Shown: one piece after another, positions 27,901 through 34,353 of the stretch
How positions within the stretch are numbered: the stretch's first letter is position 1
How the letters are laid out: the number at the start of each line of letters is the position of its first letter
Assembly (NCBI GenBank): GCA_964384675.1
Contig: CAYLNK010000019.1
Span: 1-39,887, forward strand
Direction of reading: 5' to 3'
Length of the DNA stretch: 39,887 nt
From: CAYLNK01 sp964384675
GTDB lineage: Bacteria; Acidobacteriota; Thermoanaerobaculia; UBA5066
Program-made: the position numbers and the translations under genes
The notes under the pieces: model-generated
Databases searched by the model: none
What the model was told of the DNA's origin: nothing
Seen by the model: the letters and a program-made list of their open reading frames with translations, nothing else

Positions 27901-28666
27901 CTCCAACATCCTGCTCAACGCCCGTCAGGCGATGCCCGAGGGCGGGACCGTCCACGTGCGGGCCGAGAACGTGGAGCGGCCGCCCGCAGAGCTGCCGCCC
28001 GGCCGGTACGTGAGGATCGAGGTGCGCGACGAGGGTGCCGGTATCCCGCCGGAGAGCCTTCCCCGGCTCTTCGATCCGTTCTTCACGACGAAGGCGACGG
28101 GTCACGGGCTGGGCCTCTCCACGGCGTTCTCGATCGTGAAGAAGCACGGAGGCCTGATCGGTGTGACGTCGCCGCCGGGAGGCGGGGCCGTCTTCGAGGT
28201 GCTCCTTCCGGCCACGGAGACCGAGCCCGCCCGGCCTGTCCCCCCGGCGGGCCTTCAGGCCGGGGAAGGGAGCATCCTCTTCCTGGACGACGAGGAGCCG
28301 CTCCGGCGCGTGGTCAGCCGCATGCTCACCCGGATCGGCTATCGGGTCACCACCGCCCGGGACGGACAGGAGGCGGTGGACCTGTTCCAGACGGCGGAGC
28401 TGCGGGGGGAGCCGTTCGACGCCGTCGTCTTCGACCTGACGATTCCCGGCGGGCTCGGCGGTCTCGAGGCGCTGCGGATGATCCGGAAGGTGCGGCCCGA
28501 CGTGCGGGCGATCGTGGCGAGCGGCTACTCCGAGGACGCCGTGCTGGCGGACCCCGCCGCCTACGGCTTCTCGGGGCGGGTCGCCAAGCCCTTCACCAGC
28601 GAGGCGCTCGCCGCCGAGCTGGCTCGCGTGCTCGACCGGAAGCCGGGTTCGCGTCTGGTAGATTGA
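24914..28666 (+). CDS. Hybrid two-component sensor: periplasmic propellers, PAS, kinase, receiver
   Basis: 1250 residues. After a signal peptide (1-21) the periplasmic part (about 22-610) consists of two-component-regulator propeller repeats (GLAQDPKGLLWFGTRSGV is the first; LAEDREGRLWFGTDNGVFRW another), then a Y_Y_Y immunoglobulin-like domain to about 710. A membrane helix follows (about 722-740), a short coiled coil, and a PAS domain (from RYRRIFDESPAVLLLV, about 770-875). The kinase core has His893 in GGIAHDLNNVL, N-box Asn998/Asn1002 and DEGAGIP. The receiver (about 1120-1240) has Asp1125/Asp1126, phospho-acceptor Asp1174 and Lys1225. There is no DNA-binding output domain, unlike Bacteroides HTCS proteins, so a separate regulator should exist. 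Such propeller sensors usually sense sugars or other extracytoplasmic ligands. It directly precedes the small exported protein and the TonB receptor. Confidence 0.95.
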   Translation: MVRRPGVLPVLVLLAAAPAAGQRYDVRVYSENEGLPSSIVFGLAQDPKGLLWFGTRSGVASYDGSVWTTHQLGDRLAPANPGLLAADRSGTVWGVTRGLPFRVARLVDGTWGVLPPAPEVGSTPAGVSALAVLESEGERRVAVGTSRGLFVWEGRRWRTVGVRDGLPSDGVLAVVADGDHFLVGTRAGGATWTPGAGVGRVSALEGPEVAALASDPGGPFVVLGGQLFRLQGGRLVRAEPEVRLVEEETRGPITLVADRRGGCVVGSDHLVLWYRPGEPVLRLDHGSGLPGDGATSLLVDREGLLWVATSRGVARVGSRRFASYTVAHGLAADEVTAILHRSDGTLVVGHHDALTLIREERMQRVPLAPRAYGSVLELAEDRAGNVWIAGGARQLGRLDRAGHLSWFTGAEIPAAVSSLLVDRAGALWLSGPDLFRFNGRQAELRAGGVGYVRRIVEGRRTGLLYLGSSRSGLAVGDGATWRRLGGPTTEGSESVYAVLEAGSADVWVGTAAGLYRAVDDRLVLPEPPLRIDRPVFSLAEDREGRLWFGTDNGVFRWDGTALHHFTIEDGVLGRETNRAALAVDRAGQVWIGTDQGLTVYRPRLDEEESVRPLPELLSLLVNGREERPVTRLELGHDENDLVFRLRAVSFRDERRLRYRTRLVGDVETPWRLDAGGTRVEIAYPKVPAGRLVLEMQAASGEGEWGDVTRSGTIVVARPPWRQPLFVPAVLLAFAACVLLVHRSVFRRRYAHRLEEEVKARTAELRESERRYRRIFDESPAVLLLVDPSTGALVDASPAARVFYGPALAAGAGFPDLVEEGPERLEPGYSTARHRRSSGDVRDVEVYSGPVEIEGKELLLSIVHDITDRRRLEAELAKTEKLEGLSLMAGGIAHDLNNVLMALSGNLELLRPEVKSAEGRETLSHAMAPILRAQRLAGRLLTFARGGAPVRSPVAVKELVRANLVIALSGSNVRPEVTYGEGLLAADVDEAQIGQALSNILLNARQAMPEGGTVHVRAENVERPPAELPPGRYVRIEVRDEGAGIPPESLPRLFDPFFTTKATGHGLGLSTAFSIVKKHGGLIGVTSPPGGGAVFEVLLPATETEPARPVPPAGLQAGEGSILFLDDEEPLRRVVSRMLTRIGYRVTTARDGQEAVDLFQTAELRGEPFDAVVFDLTIPGGLGGLEALRMIRKVRPDVRAIVASGYSEDAVLADPAAYGFSGRVAKPFTSEALAAELARVLDRKPGSRLVD
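28659..28664 (+). promoter_or_regulatory. -10 element of the small Cys/His protein gene
   Basis: TAGATT ends on the T of the kinase stop codon (TGA 28664-28666) and lies 6 nt (GACCCC) before GTG 28671. No Shine-Dalgarno. It suggests independent, leaderless expression of the small gene and perhaps the receptor. Confidence 0.4.
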
Positions 28667-28670
28667 CCCC

Positions 28671-29006
28671 GTGACGCGGTTGCGTTCCCGGCTGCCTGGC
28701 CTCGCGCTGGCGCTCGTCCTACTCGTCCCGGCCCTCGTGGGCGGGCACGTCGACGAGCTGCCGGGCGTCTCGCACGCTCGCGTCTCCGCTCACGGGCACG
28801 GGCCGTGGGCGCCGTGCCCCGACGTCAAACGCCACGACTGCCTCGCGTGCGCCACCGAGTCGGTCCTCGCCCCCGCGCCGGCCGTCGCGAGGCTGCAGGC
28901 CCCCGGCGTCAGCGGGCGACTCGCCTGGCGCCTCCTCATCTCCGTCCATCGGGCCCGGCTCACCAGCCGCGGCGGGCGCTCGCCTCCTTCCACGGTCGCG
29001 ATCTAG
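28671..29006 (+). CDS. Small exported Cys/His protein upstream of the TonB receptor
   Basis: 111 residues from GTG. A signal peptide or anchor (about 5-24) is followed by a His-rich stretch (HARVSAHGHG) and a Cys cluster Cys49, His55, Cys57, Cys60 (CP...RHDCLAC). A second hydrophobic piece lies near 84-92, and the end is RGGRSPPS. The overall plan (helix, C-x-x-C region, tail of Arg-Gly-Pro-Pro type) resembles DUF2946-like small proteins often found beside metal-related TonB receptors; that link is from general knowledge and not certain. The Cys/His set could bind a metal. Four nt after the kinase stop and 64 nt before the receptor. The gene is supported by its -10 and by this repeated genomic layout. 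Confidence 0.6.
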   Translation: MTRLRSRLPGLALALVLLVPALVGGHVDELPGVSHARVSAHGHGPWAPCPDVKRHDCLACATESVLAPAPAVARLQAPGVSGRLAWRLLISVHRARLTSRGGRSPPSTVAI

Positions 29007-29017
29007 AAGCCTTTCCT

Positions 29018-29032
29018 GCGCCCGGTCCTCCC
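29018..29032 (+). other. Small hairpin in the receptor leader
   Basis: CGGTC/GACCG with loop CTCCC in the 64-nt spacer before the TonB receptor. It is too small to be a cobalamin or other known riboswitch, and none of those consensus boxes is visible. The receptor's Shine-Dalgarno (AGGAGG, just before 29071) lies outside it. Confidence 0.25.
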
Positions 29033-29070
29033 GACCGGAGCGCCCGCTTCCGCGATCCCCAGGAGGAAAC

Positions 29071-31741
29071 ATGTACAGCCCCGATCGGGCCCGACGGGCC
29101 CGTCCGTTCGCGGCGTTCGCCGCGCTCTTCTTCTGCTTCGCCTCGCACGCTCTCCTCGCCTCGATGGCGACAGGGGGCCAGGTGCGCGGCCGCGTCCTCG
29201 ACCCGGATGGGAAGCCGCTCCCCGGGGTCTCGCTCGCGCTGACCAACGAGGTGACCGGCTACCGTCAGGCGACGACGTCCGGTCCGGACGGCGTCTACCT
29301 CTTCTACAACGTCCCTTACAACCCGTACCACCTGAGCGCCCTGCTGTCCGGGTTCGCCACGGCCCACGAGGACCTCGACGTGCGGGGCACCGCGCCGGTC
29401 AGGAAGGACCTGCGCCTGCTCCTCGGGGCGAGCGCGAGCGCCACGGTCTCGGCCGAGAGGGAGGCCGTCGCGCTCGAGACCGACACCGCGACCACCCACA
29501 TCGACATCGACCGGTCGCTCATCCGCAGGGCTCCGGCCGCGGTGGCGTCCCGCGCCTTCGAGGCGCTCATCACCTCGACGCCCGGCTTCAGCGCCGACGA
29601 GAACGGCCGCTACCACTTCCAGGGCGGACACTCCCAGCAGCTCCTCGTGATCGACGGCCAGCCGATCGGCGACCAGGTCGGCGTCACGTTCTCGAACTCG
29701 CTCGACCCGAACGTCGCCGAGAACCTGGAGATCGTCACGGGCGGCATCCCCGCCGAGTACGGCGAGAAGGCCAACGGCGTCATCAACCTGACGACCCGCT
29801 CGGGCCTCGGCCTCGGGGGCGTGAAGGGCGACGTCGCCGTGGGCGGCGCCCGCTTCTCGACCTACGAGGCCGGCGCCTCGGCGGGGGGCGGCAGCAGCCG
29901 CTTCGGCTGGTTCGTCAACCTGAACGGCTCGAGGTCGGATCGCTTCCTCGACCCGGTGACGTTCGAGAACCTGCACAACGTGGGGAGCACCCAGCGCGGC
30001 TTCCTGCGGCTCGACTCGGTCAGCGCGAGCGGCTCCGACGCCTTCCGCCTCACGGCGAGCCTGGGGCGGACGAGCCGGGACGTGACCAACCTGCCGTCCC
30101 AGGAGGAGGCGGGGCAGGACCAGAACGTGCTCTCGACGGACTGGAACCTGAACCTCGGCTATCAGCACGTCGCCGAGTCCGGTCTCGTCGTCGAGGCGCA
30201 GGTCTACGGCCGGGACAACCGCCTGACGCTCTATTCCTCGCCGAACGACACGCCGGTGCGGGTGGACCAGAACCGTTCGCTCGAGAACCAGGGGATCAAC
30301 CTCGCCCTCTCGAAGCAGATCGGGGTCCACGAGCTGAAGGTCGGGGCGCAGGCGAAGCGATTCCCCATTCGGGAGCGTTTCGCGTTCGGCATCACGGACC
30401 CGGCGCTGAACGACCCCGAAGCCGAGGGGTACAACCCGAACCTCACCCCGTACGACCTCACCCGCGACGGCACGCCGTTCCGCTTCGAAGGCGCCGGCAC
30501 GGGCACGTACGTCGCGGCGTTCGTCCAGGACACGCTGAGGCTCGGCGGGCTCACCGTGAACGCGGGCCTCCGCTTCGACCACAACCGGTTGGCCGGCGCC
30601 ACCGGCGACGGCGGAGGTCTCTGGCGGGGGCCGGATGGGCCCCGCAGTAACCGGTTGGCCGGCGCCACCGGCGACGGCGGAGGTCTCTGGCGGGGGCCGG
30701 ATGNNNNNNNNNNNNNNNNNNNNNNNNNNNNNNNNNNNNNNNNNNNNNNNNNNNNNNNNNNNNNNNNNNNNNNNNNNNNNNNNNNNNNNNNNNNNNNNNN
30801 NNNGGCCCCGCAGTAACCGGCTCTTCGAGTCGGAGAACCAGCTCCAGCCGAGGATCGGGCTCGCGTACTTCGTCGAGCCGACGAAGACCGTGCTCCGCGC
30901 GAGCTACGACCGGATGTTCATCACGCCGGAGTACGAGAACATCCTCCTCGGCTCCTCGGCGGAAGCGGCGGCGCTCGCGCCGCCCGAGATCCAGGAATCG
31001 CGCGAGCTCGGCTTCGGCCGCCTGAACAACGTCTCCGAGCGGCACGACGCGTACAACGTCGGGGTCCAGCAGGGGATCGGGAGCGCGCTCCGGGTCGACC
31101 TGTCGTACTGGCGGCGCGACGTGACCAACGCGGCCGACCAGGGGCAGCTCTTCAACACCGGCATCGTCTTCCCCCTCAACTTCAAGGGGGCGAAGCTCTC
31201 GGGCTGGAACGCCCGGCTCGACCTCGCCCCGGTGGGCGGCGTGCGCGGCTACCTCTCGGTCGGGCACGTGAAGGCGACCTACACGGCGCCGTTCGTGGGT
31301 GGGCTCTTCCTGGACGCGGAGGCGATCGACAGCCTGACGGGAGGTGACTTCGTCATCGACCACGACCAGGACCTCCAGGAGCAGGCCGGGCTCTTCTTCG
31401 ACGTCCCGAAGACCGGCTTCTGGCTCGGCCTCACCCAGCGGTACGACTCGGGCCTGGTGGCCGACGCCGGGAGCCCCGAGGACGTACTGTCGAGCCCGGA
31501 CACGGCCTACGCCGATCCGTACCTCCGTTACGACCAGGACCCGCAGCGCGTGAAGTCGAGGACCGTCTGGAGCTTCTCGCTGGGGGCGCGCCTCCAGCAA
31601 TACGGCCTCCCGCTCGAGCTGCAGCTCGACGTGCTCAACGCGTTCGACGCGCGAGGCCTCTACAACTTCCAGTCCGTCTTCGGCGGCACGCACGTGATTC
31701 CGCCCCGCACGGTCGCGGGACGGGTCAAGGTCGTCTTCTAG
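29071..31741 (+). CDS. TonB-dependent outer-membrane receptor with regulatory-like N domain (interrupted by assembly gap)
   Basis: ATG 29071 has a strong AGGAGGAAAC ribosome site. A signal peptide (about 1-31) precedes a carboxypeptidase-regulatory-like beta domain (GQVRGRVLDPDGKPLPGVSL, to about 115), a plug (about 130-235, with LLVIDGQPIGDQVG and IVTGGIPAEYGEKANGVINL), and the 22-strand barrel up to a C-terminal Phe, the BAM signal. At 30583 the barrel reads through two in-frame copies of a 22-residue repeat, then 100 N. The right side continues in a different frame only because 100 is not a multiple of 3: joining 29071-30703 to 30804-31741 gives 857 whole codons, so the gene is probably intact. 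It takes up a ligand by TonB energy. The substrate is unknown; the Cys/His neighbour hints at a metal, the propeller kinase at a carbohydrate. Confidence 0.9.
30583..30820 (+). repeat. In-frame 66-bp tandem repeat inside the TonB receptor, spanning the gap
   Basis: The unit begins AACCGGTTGGCCGGCGCCAC and is 66 bp, 22 codons (NRLAGATGDGGG then LWRGPDGPRS). Copy 1 is 30583-30648. Copy 2 is 30649-30703 and is cut by the N run. The right edge (30804-30820) begins with the last 11 bases of the unit, GGCCCCGCAGT, then AACCGG, and passes into NRLFESENQ. So both gap edges lie in the same repeat, at the same phase. The true number of copies is at least two and cannot be read here. Confidence 0.9.
30704..30803. 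other. Assembly gap (100 N)
   Basis: Exactly 100 N, the conventional placeholder for a gap of unknown size. It falls inside the 66-bp repeat, which is the likely reason assembly broke. The two sides are colinear and would join in frame at zero length or at any multiple of 66. Confidence 0.99.
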
Positions 31742-31830
31742 GCAGAGGGTGGGGGCGGCCGGCCGAGGCTGGCCGTCCCTCGCTCCATCCGGGCTCGCCT
31801 GGGGGCGTGCCTTCGGGCATCCTCACTTCC

Positions 31831-33522
31831 ATGACACGTCCCGTCGCCGCGTTCCTCGCCGCCGCCCTGCTGGTCCCCGCCCCGCTCCTCCTGGCCCAGG
31901 AGAAGCCCGAGAAGGTCGACCTCGTCGCGATCACGAAGATCCGGGACGAGGGCCTCAATCGCTCGAAGGTGATGGAGCTCGCCGCCGAGCTGACCGACGA
32001 GGTGGGCGCCCGCCTGACCGGCTCGCCGTCGTACCGGAAGGGGGCGGAGTGGGCGCGGAAGAAGCTCGAGGGCTTCGGCCTCGTGAACGCCCACGTGGAG
32101 CCGTTCCCGTTCGGACAGGGCTGGCAGATGTCGCGCGTCGCGATGCACGTGGTGGCGCCGTCCACGTTCCCGGTGCACGCCCTCCCGAAGGCGTGGACGC
32201 CCGGCACGAACGGGCCGAAGAAGGCAAAGGCGATCCTCGCGAAGATCGAGACCGAGGACGACCTCGCGAAGTGGAAGGGGAAGCTCGAGGGGAAGGCCGT
32301 GCTCCTCGAGGCGCCGAAGGAGTGGAAGGCGCGGAAGGAGCCGGAGTCCCAGCGCTACGACGAGAAAGAGCTCCTGGAGCTCGAGCAGATCGAGGTCGGG
32401 GCGGGGCCGGGCCGTCGCGGGGACCGGGAGGGCTTCCTGAAGCGGTACAGGCTCCAGCGGAAGCTGCGGGCGTTCCTCGTGGAGGAGAAGGCCGCGTTCG
32501 AGGTGAGCGGCTCCCGCGGCGACTACGGCACGATCTTCGTGCAGGGGGGCGGCTCGCAGCACAAGGAGGAGCCGGTCGGGATCCCGTCGGTCGTCATCCC
32601 CCTGGAGTCGTACGGGCGGATCGCCCGCCTCGTCGAGAAGAAGATCGACGTCGAGATCGAGCTCGACGTCCAGGCCGAGGTCCTCGCCGAGGACGCGCAG
32701 AACGCCGTCGACGTGGTGGCGGAGATCCCCGGCACGGACAGGGCGGCCGAGGTCGTGATGCTGGGCGGCCACCTCGACTCGTGGCACGGGGGGACCGGCG
32801 CCACCGACGACGGGGCAGGCGTCCTCGTCGCGATGGAGGCGGTGCGGATCCTGAAAGCCGCCGGGCTCAAGCCCCGCCGTACCGTCCGCGTGGCCCTCTG
32901 GGGCGGAGAGGAGCAGGGGCTCCTCGGCTCGCGCGACTACGTCTCCCGCCATTTCGCCAGCCGGGCCGACAACCCGGAGGCCCGGGACCGCGAGCTCCCG
33001 GCGTACATGCGCAGGCCGAGCGGGCCGATCACCTTCAAGCCGGAGCACAAAGGTCTCTCGGCGTACTTCAACCTCGACAACGGCACCGGGAAGATCCGGG
33101 GGATCTACACGCAGTCGAACGCGGCGACCCAGCCGATCTTCGAGGCGTGGATCGCCCCGTTCCGCGACCTCGGCGTCACCACGGTGACGAACCGGAACAC
33201 GTTCGGCACCGATCACCAGAGCTTCGACGCCGTGGGGCTGCCGGGCTTCCAGTTCATCCAGGACGAGATGGATTACGAGACCCGCACCCACCATTCCGAC
33301 ATGGACGTCTTCGAACGGCTGTCCCGGCCCGACCTGATGCAGGCCTCGGTCGTGATGGCGGCCTTCGTCTACCAGGCCGCGAACCGCGACGAGCTCCTCC
33401 CCCGGAAGGCGATCCCTCCCGATCCGCCGGCCGAGGAGCGGAAGCCGGGTGAGGGGAGACCCGAGAAGCCGTCGGAGAAGCCGTCGGAGAAGGCCGCACC
33501 GGTCCCGCCAGCCGCCAGGTAG
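31831..33522 (+). CDS. Exported M28-family zinc peptidase
   Basis: About 563 residues. ATG 31831 gives a clean Sec signal peptide (PVAAFLAAALLVPAPLLLAQ) and is preferred over GTG 31807, which adds eight polar residues; neither has a good Shine-Dalgarno. A PA-like insert (about 120-260) is followed by the M28 core with two-zinc ligands: GGHLDSWHGGTGATDDGAG, WGGEEQGLLGS (catalytic Glu pair), NLDNGTG and THHSDMD. Relatives are secreted or periplasmic aminopeptidases and carboxypeptidase Q-like enzymes. The C-terminal tail is a Pro/Glu/Lys repeat (PEKPSEKPSEK). It starts about 90 nt after the TonB receptor and may feed peptides or amino acids to it. Stop TAG 33520-33522. Confidence 0.92.
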   Translation: MTRPVAAFLAAALLVPAPLLLAQEKPEKVDLVAITKIRDEGLNRSKVMELAAELTDEVGARLTGSPSYRKGAEWARKKLEGFGLVNAHVEPFPFGQGWQMSRVAMHVVAPSTFPVHALPKAWTPGTNGPKKAKAILAKIETEDDLAKWKGKLEGKAVLLEAPKEWKARKEPESQRYDEKELLELEQIEVGAGPGRRGDREGFLKRYRLQRKLRAFLVEEKAAFEVSGSRGDYGTIFVQGGGSQHKEEPVGIPSVVIPLESYGRIARLVEKKIDVEIELDVQAEVLAEDAQNAVDVVAEIPGTDRAAEVVMLGGHLDSWHGGTGATDDGAGVLVAMEAVRILKAAGLKPRRTVRVALWGGEEQGLLGSRDYVSRHFASRADNPEARDRELPAYMRRPSGPITFKPEHKGLSAYFNLDNGTGKIRGIYTQSNAATQPIFEAWIAPFRDLGVTTVTNRNTFGTDHQSFDAVGLPGFQFIQDEMDYETRTHHSDMDVFERLSRPDLMQASVVMAAFVYQAANRDELLPRKAIPPDPPAEERKPGEGRPEKPSEKPSEKAAPVPPAAR

Positions 33523-33537
33523 AACACCCAAACCGAC

Positions 33538-34320
33538 GTGACCCTGCTCTCGCGCCGGGCCCTCGCCGCGCTCGCGCTCGCCCCCGCGAGCCGGATCCTG
33601 GCGGGGGCCCGCGAGGTGAGGATCGCCGCCGCGTCGGACCTGCGCTTCGCCCTCGATCCGCTCCTGGCCCGGCTCCGGGCGAGGCGGCCGGACGTCGCTC
33701 CGTCGGTGTCGTTCGGCTCCTCGGGCAGCTTCTTCGTGGCGATCCAGAACGGCGCGCCGTTCGACGTCTTCCTCTCGGCCGACGTCGAGTACGCGGACCG
33801 GCTGCGCGCCGCCGGCCTCGCGGCGGGCGACGGGGTGTTCCGGTACGCCGTCGGGCGCTTGGCCGTGTGGGTGCCGCGGGCCTCGACGCTCCCGATCGAG
33901 GCCGAGGGTCTCCGCGCGCTCGCCGACCCCGGCGTCCGGCACGTGGCGATCGCCAATCCGAGGCACGCGCCGTACGGGCGTGCGGCGGAGGCGGCTCTCC
34001 GTGCGGCGGGCGTGCTCGAGGCCGTGTCGCCGAAGCTCGTCCTCGGCGAGAGCGTGAGCCAGGCGGCGCAGATGGCGGAGTCGGGAGCGGCGGAAGCCGG
34101 GATCGTGTCGCTCTCGCTCGTCCTCGCACCCGCTCTCCGCGCCGCGGGGCGGCACGCGGTCGTGCCGGAGTCGCTCCATCCGCCGCTCGCGCAGGGGGGG
34201 GTGATCCTGAAGGGCGCGGCCGACCCTCAGGCCGCGCGCGCTTTCCGCGACGCGCTCCTCGGCGCGGACGGCCGCGAGGTCCTGGCGGCCTGGGGCTTCG
34301 GGCTTCCGCCGCTGCCCTAA
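33538..34320 (+). CDS. modA: Molybdate ABC transporter substrate-binding protein ModA
   Basis: 260 residues. After a short, Arg-containing signal (SRRALAALALAPASRILAGA) the ModA pattern is clear: RIAAASDLRFALDPL, the oxyanion-binding SFGSSGSFFVAIQNGAPFDV, FLSADVEYADRL and IANPRHAPYG. It binds periplasmic molybdate or tungstate and delivers it to ModBC. GTG 33538 lies 15 nt after the M28 stop; the hexamer TAGAAC built on that stop lies 12 nt upstream, an imperfect version of the window's start pattern. Unusually its permease and ATPase are not next to it but begin at 38877, beyond htpG and two unrelated minus-strand genes. Confidence 0.93.
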   Translation: MTLLSRRALAALALAPASRILAGAREVRIAAASDLRFALDPLLARLRARRPDVAPSVSFGSSGSFFVAIQNGAPFDVFLSADVEYADRLRAAGLAAGDGVFRYAVGRLAVWVPRASTLPIEAEGLRALADPGVRHVAIANPRHAPYGRAAEAALRAAGVLEAVSPKLVLGESVSQAAQMAESGAAEAGIVSLSLVLAPALRAAGRHAVVPESLHPPLAQGGVILKGAADPQAARAFRDALLGADGREVLAAWGFGLPPLP

Positions 34321-34323
34321 GAT
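34318..34323 (+). promoter_or_regulatory. -10 element of htpG built on the modA stop
   Basis: TAAGAT begins with the TAA stop of modA and lies 30 nt before the htpG ATG 34354. A CGGAGG Shine-Dalgarno sits between them. This promoter would give an ordinary short leader, in contrast to the leaderless arrangement elsewhere. Confidence 0.4.
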
Positions 34324-34353
34324 CCGGCCTCACGCACGGAGGTTCGACCCGAG

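Noticed and set aside
24830..28147. 1105-codon open frame on the minus strand
   Set aside because: It is exactly antisense to the hybrid kinase, has His/Arg/Pro-rich unstructured composition, and arises because GC-rich codons lack stops in the opposite frame. The plus strand shows full domain order and catalytic residues.
29007..29070. Cobalamin or other riboswitch before the TonB receptor
   Set aside because: The 64-nt leader is too short and holds only a 5-bp hairpin and a plain Shine-Dalgarno; no B12-box is seen.
29071..31741. Frameshift splitting the TonB receptor into two genes
   Set aside because: The frame change comes from the 100-N placeholder. Without it the two parts add up to 857 whole codons and the repeat continues in phase.
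31738..34179. 813-codon minus-strand frame opposite the M28 peptidase and modA
   Set aside because: Shadow frame; the plus strand carries the zinc ligands of M28 and the ModA motifs.
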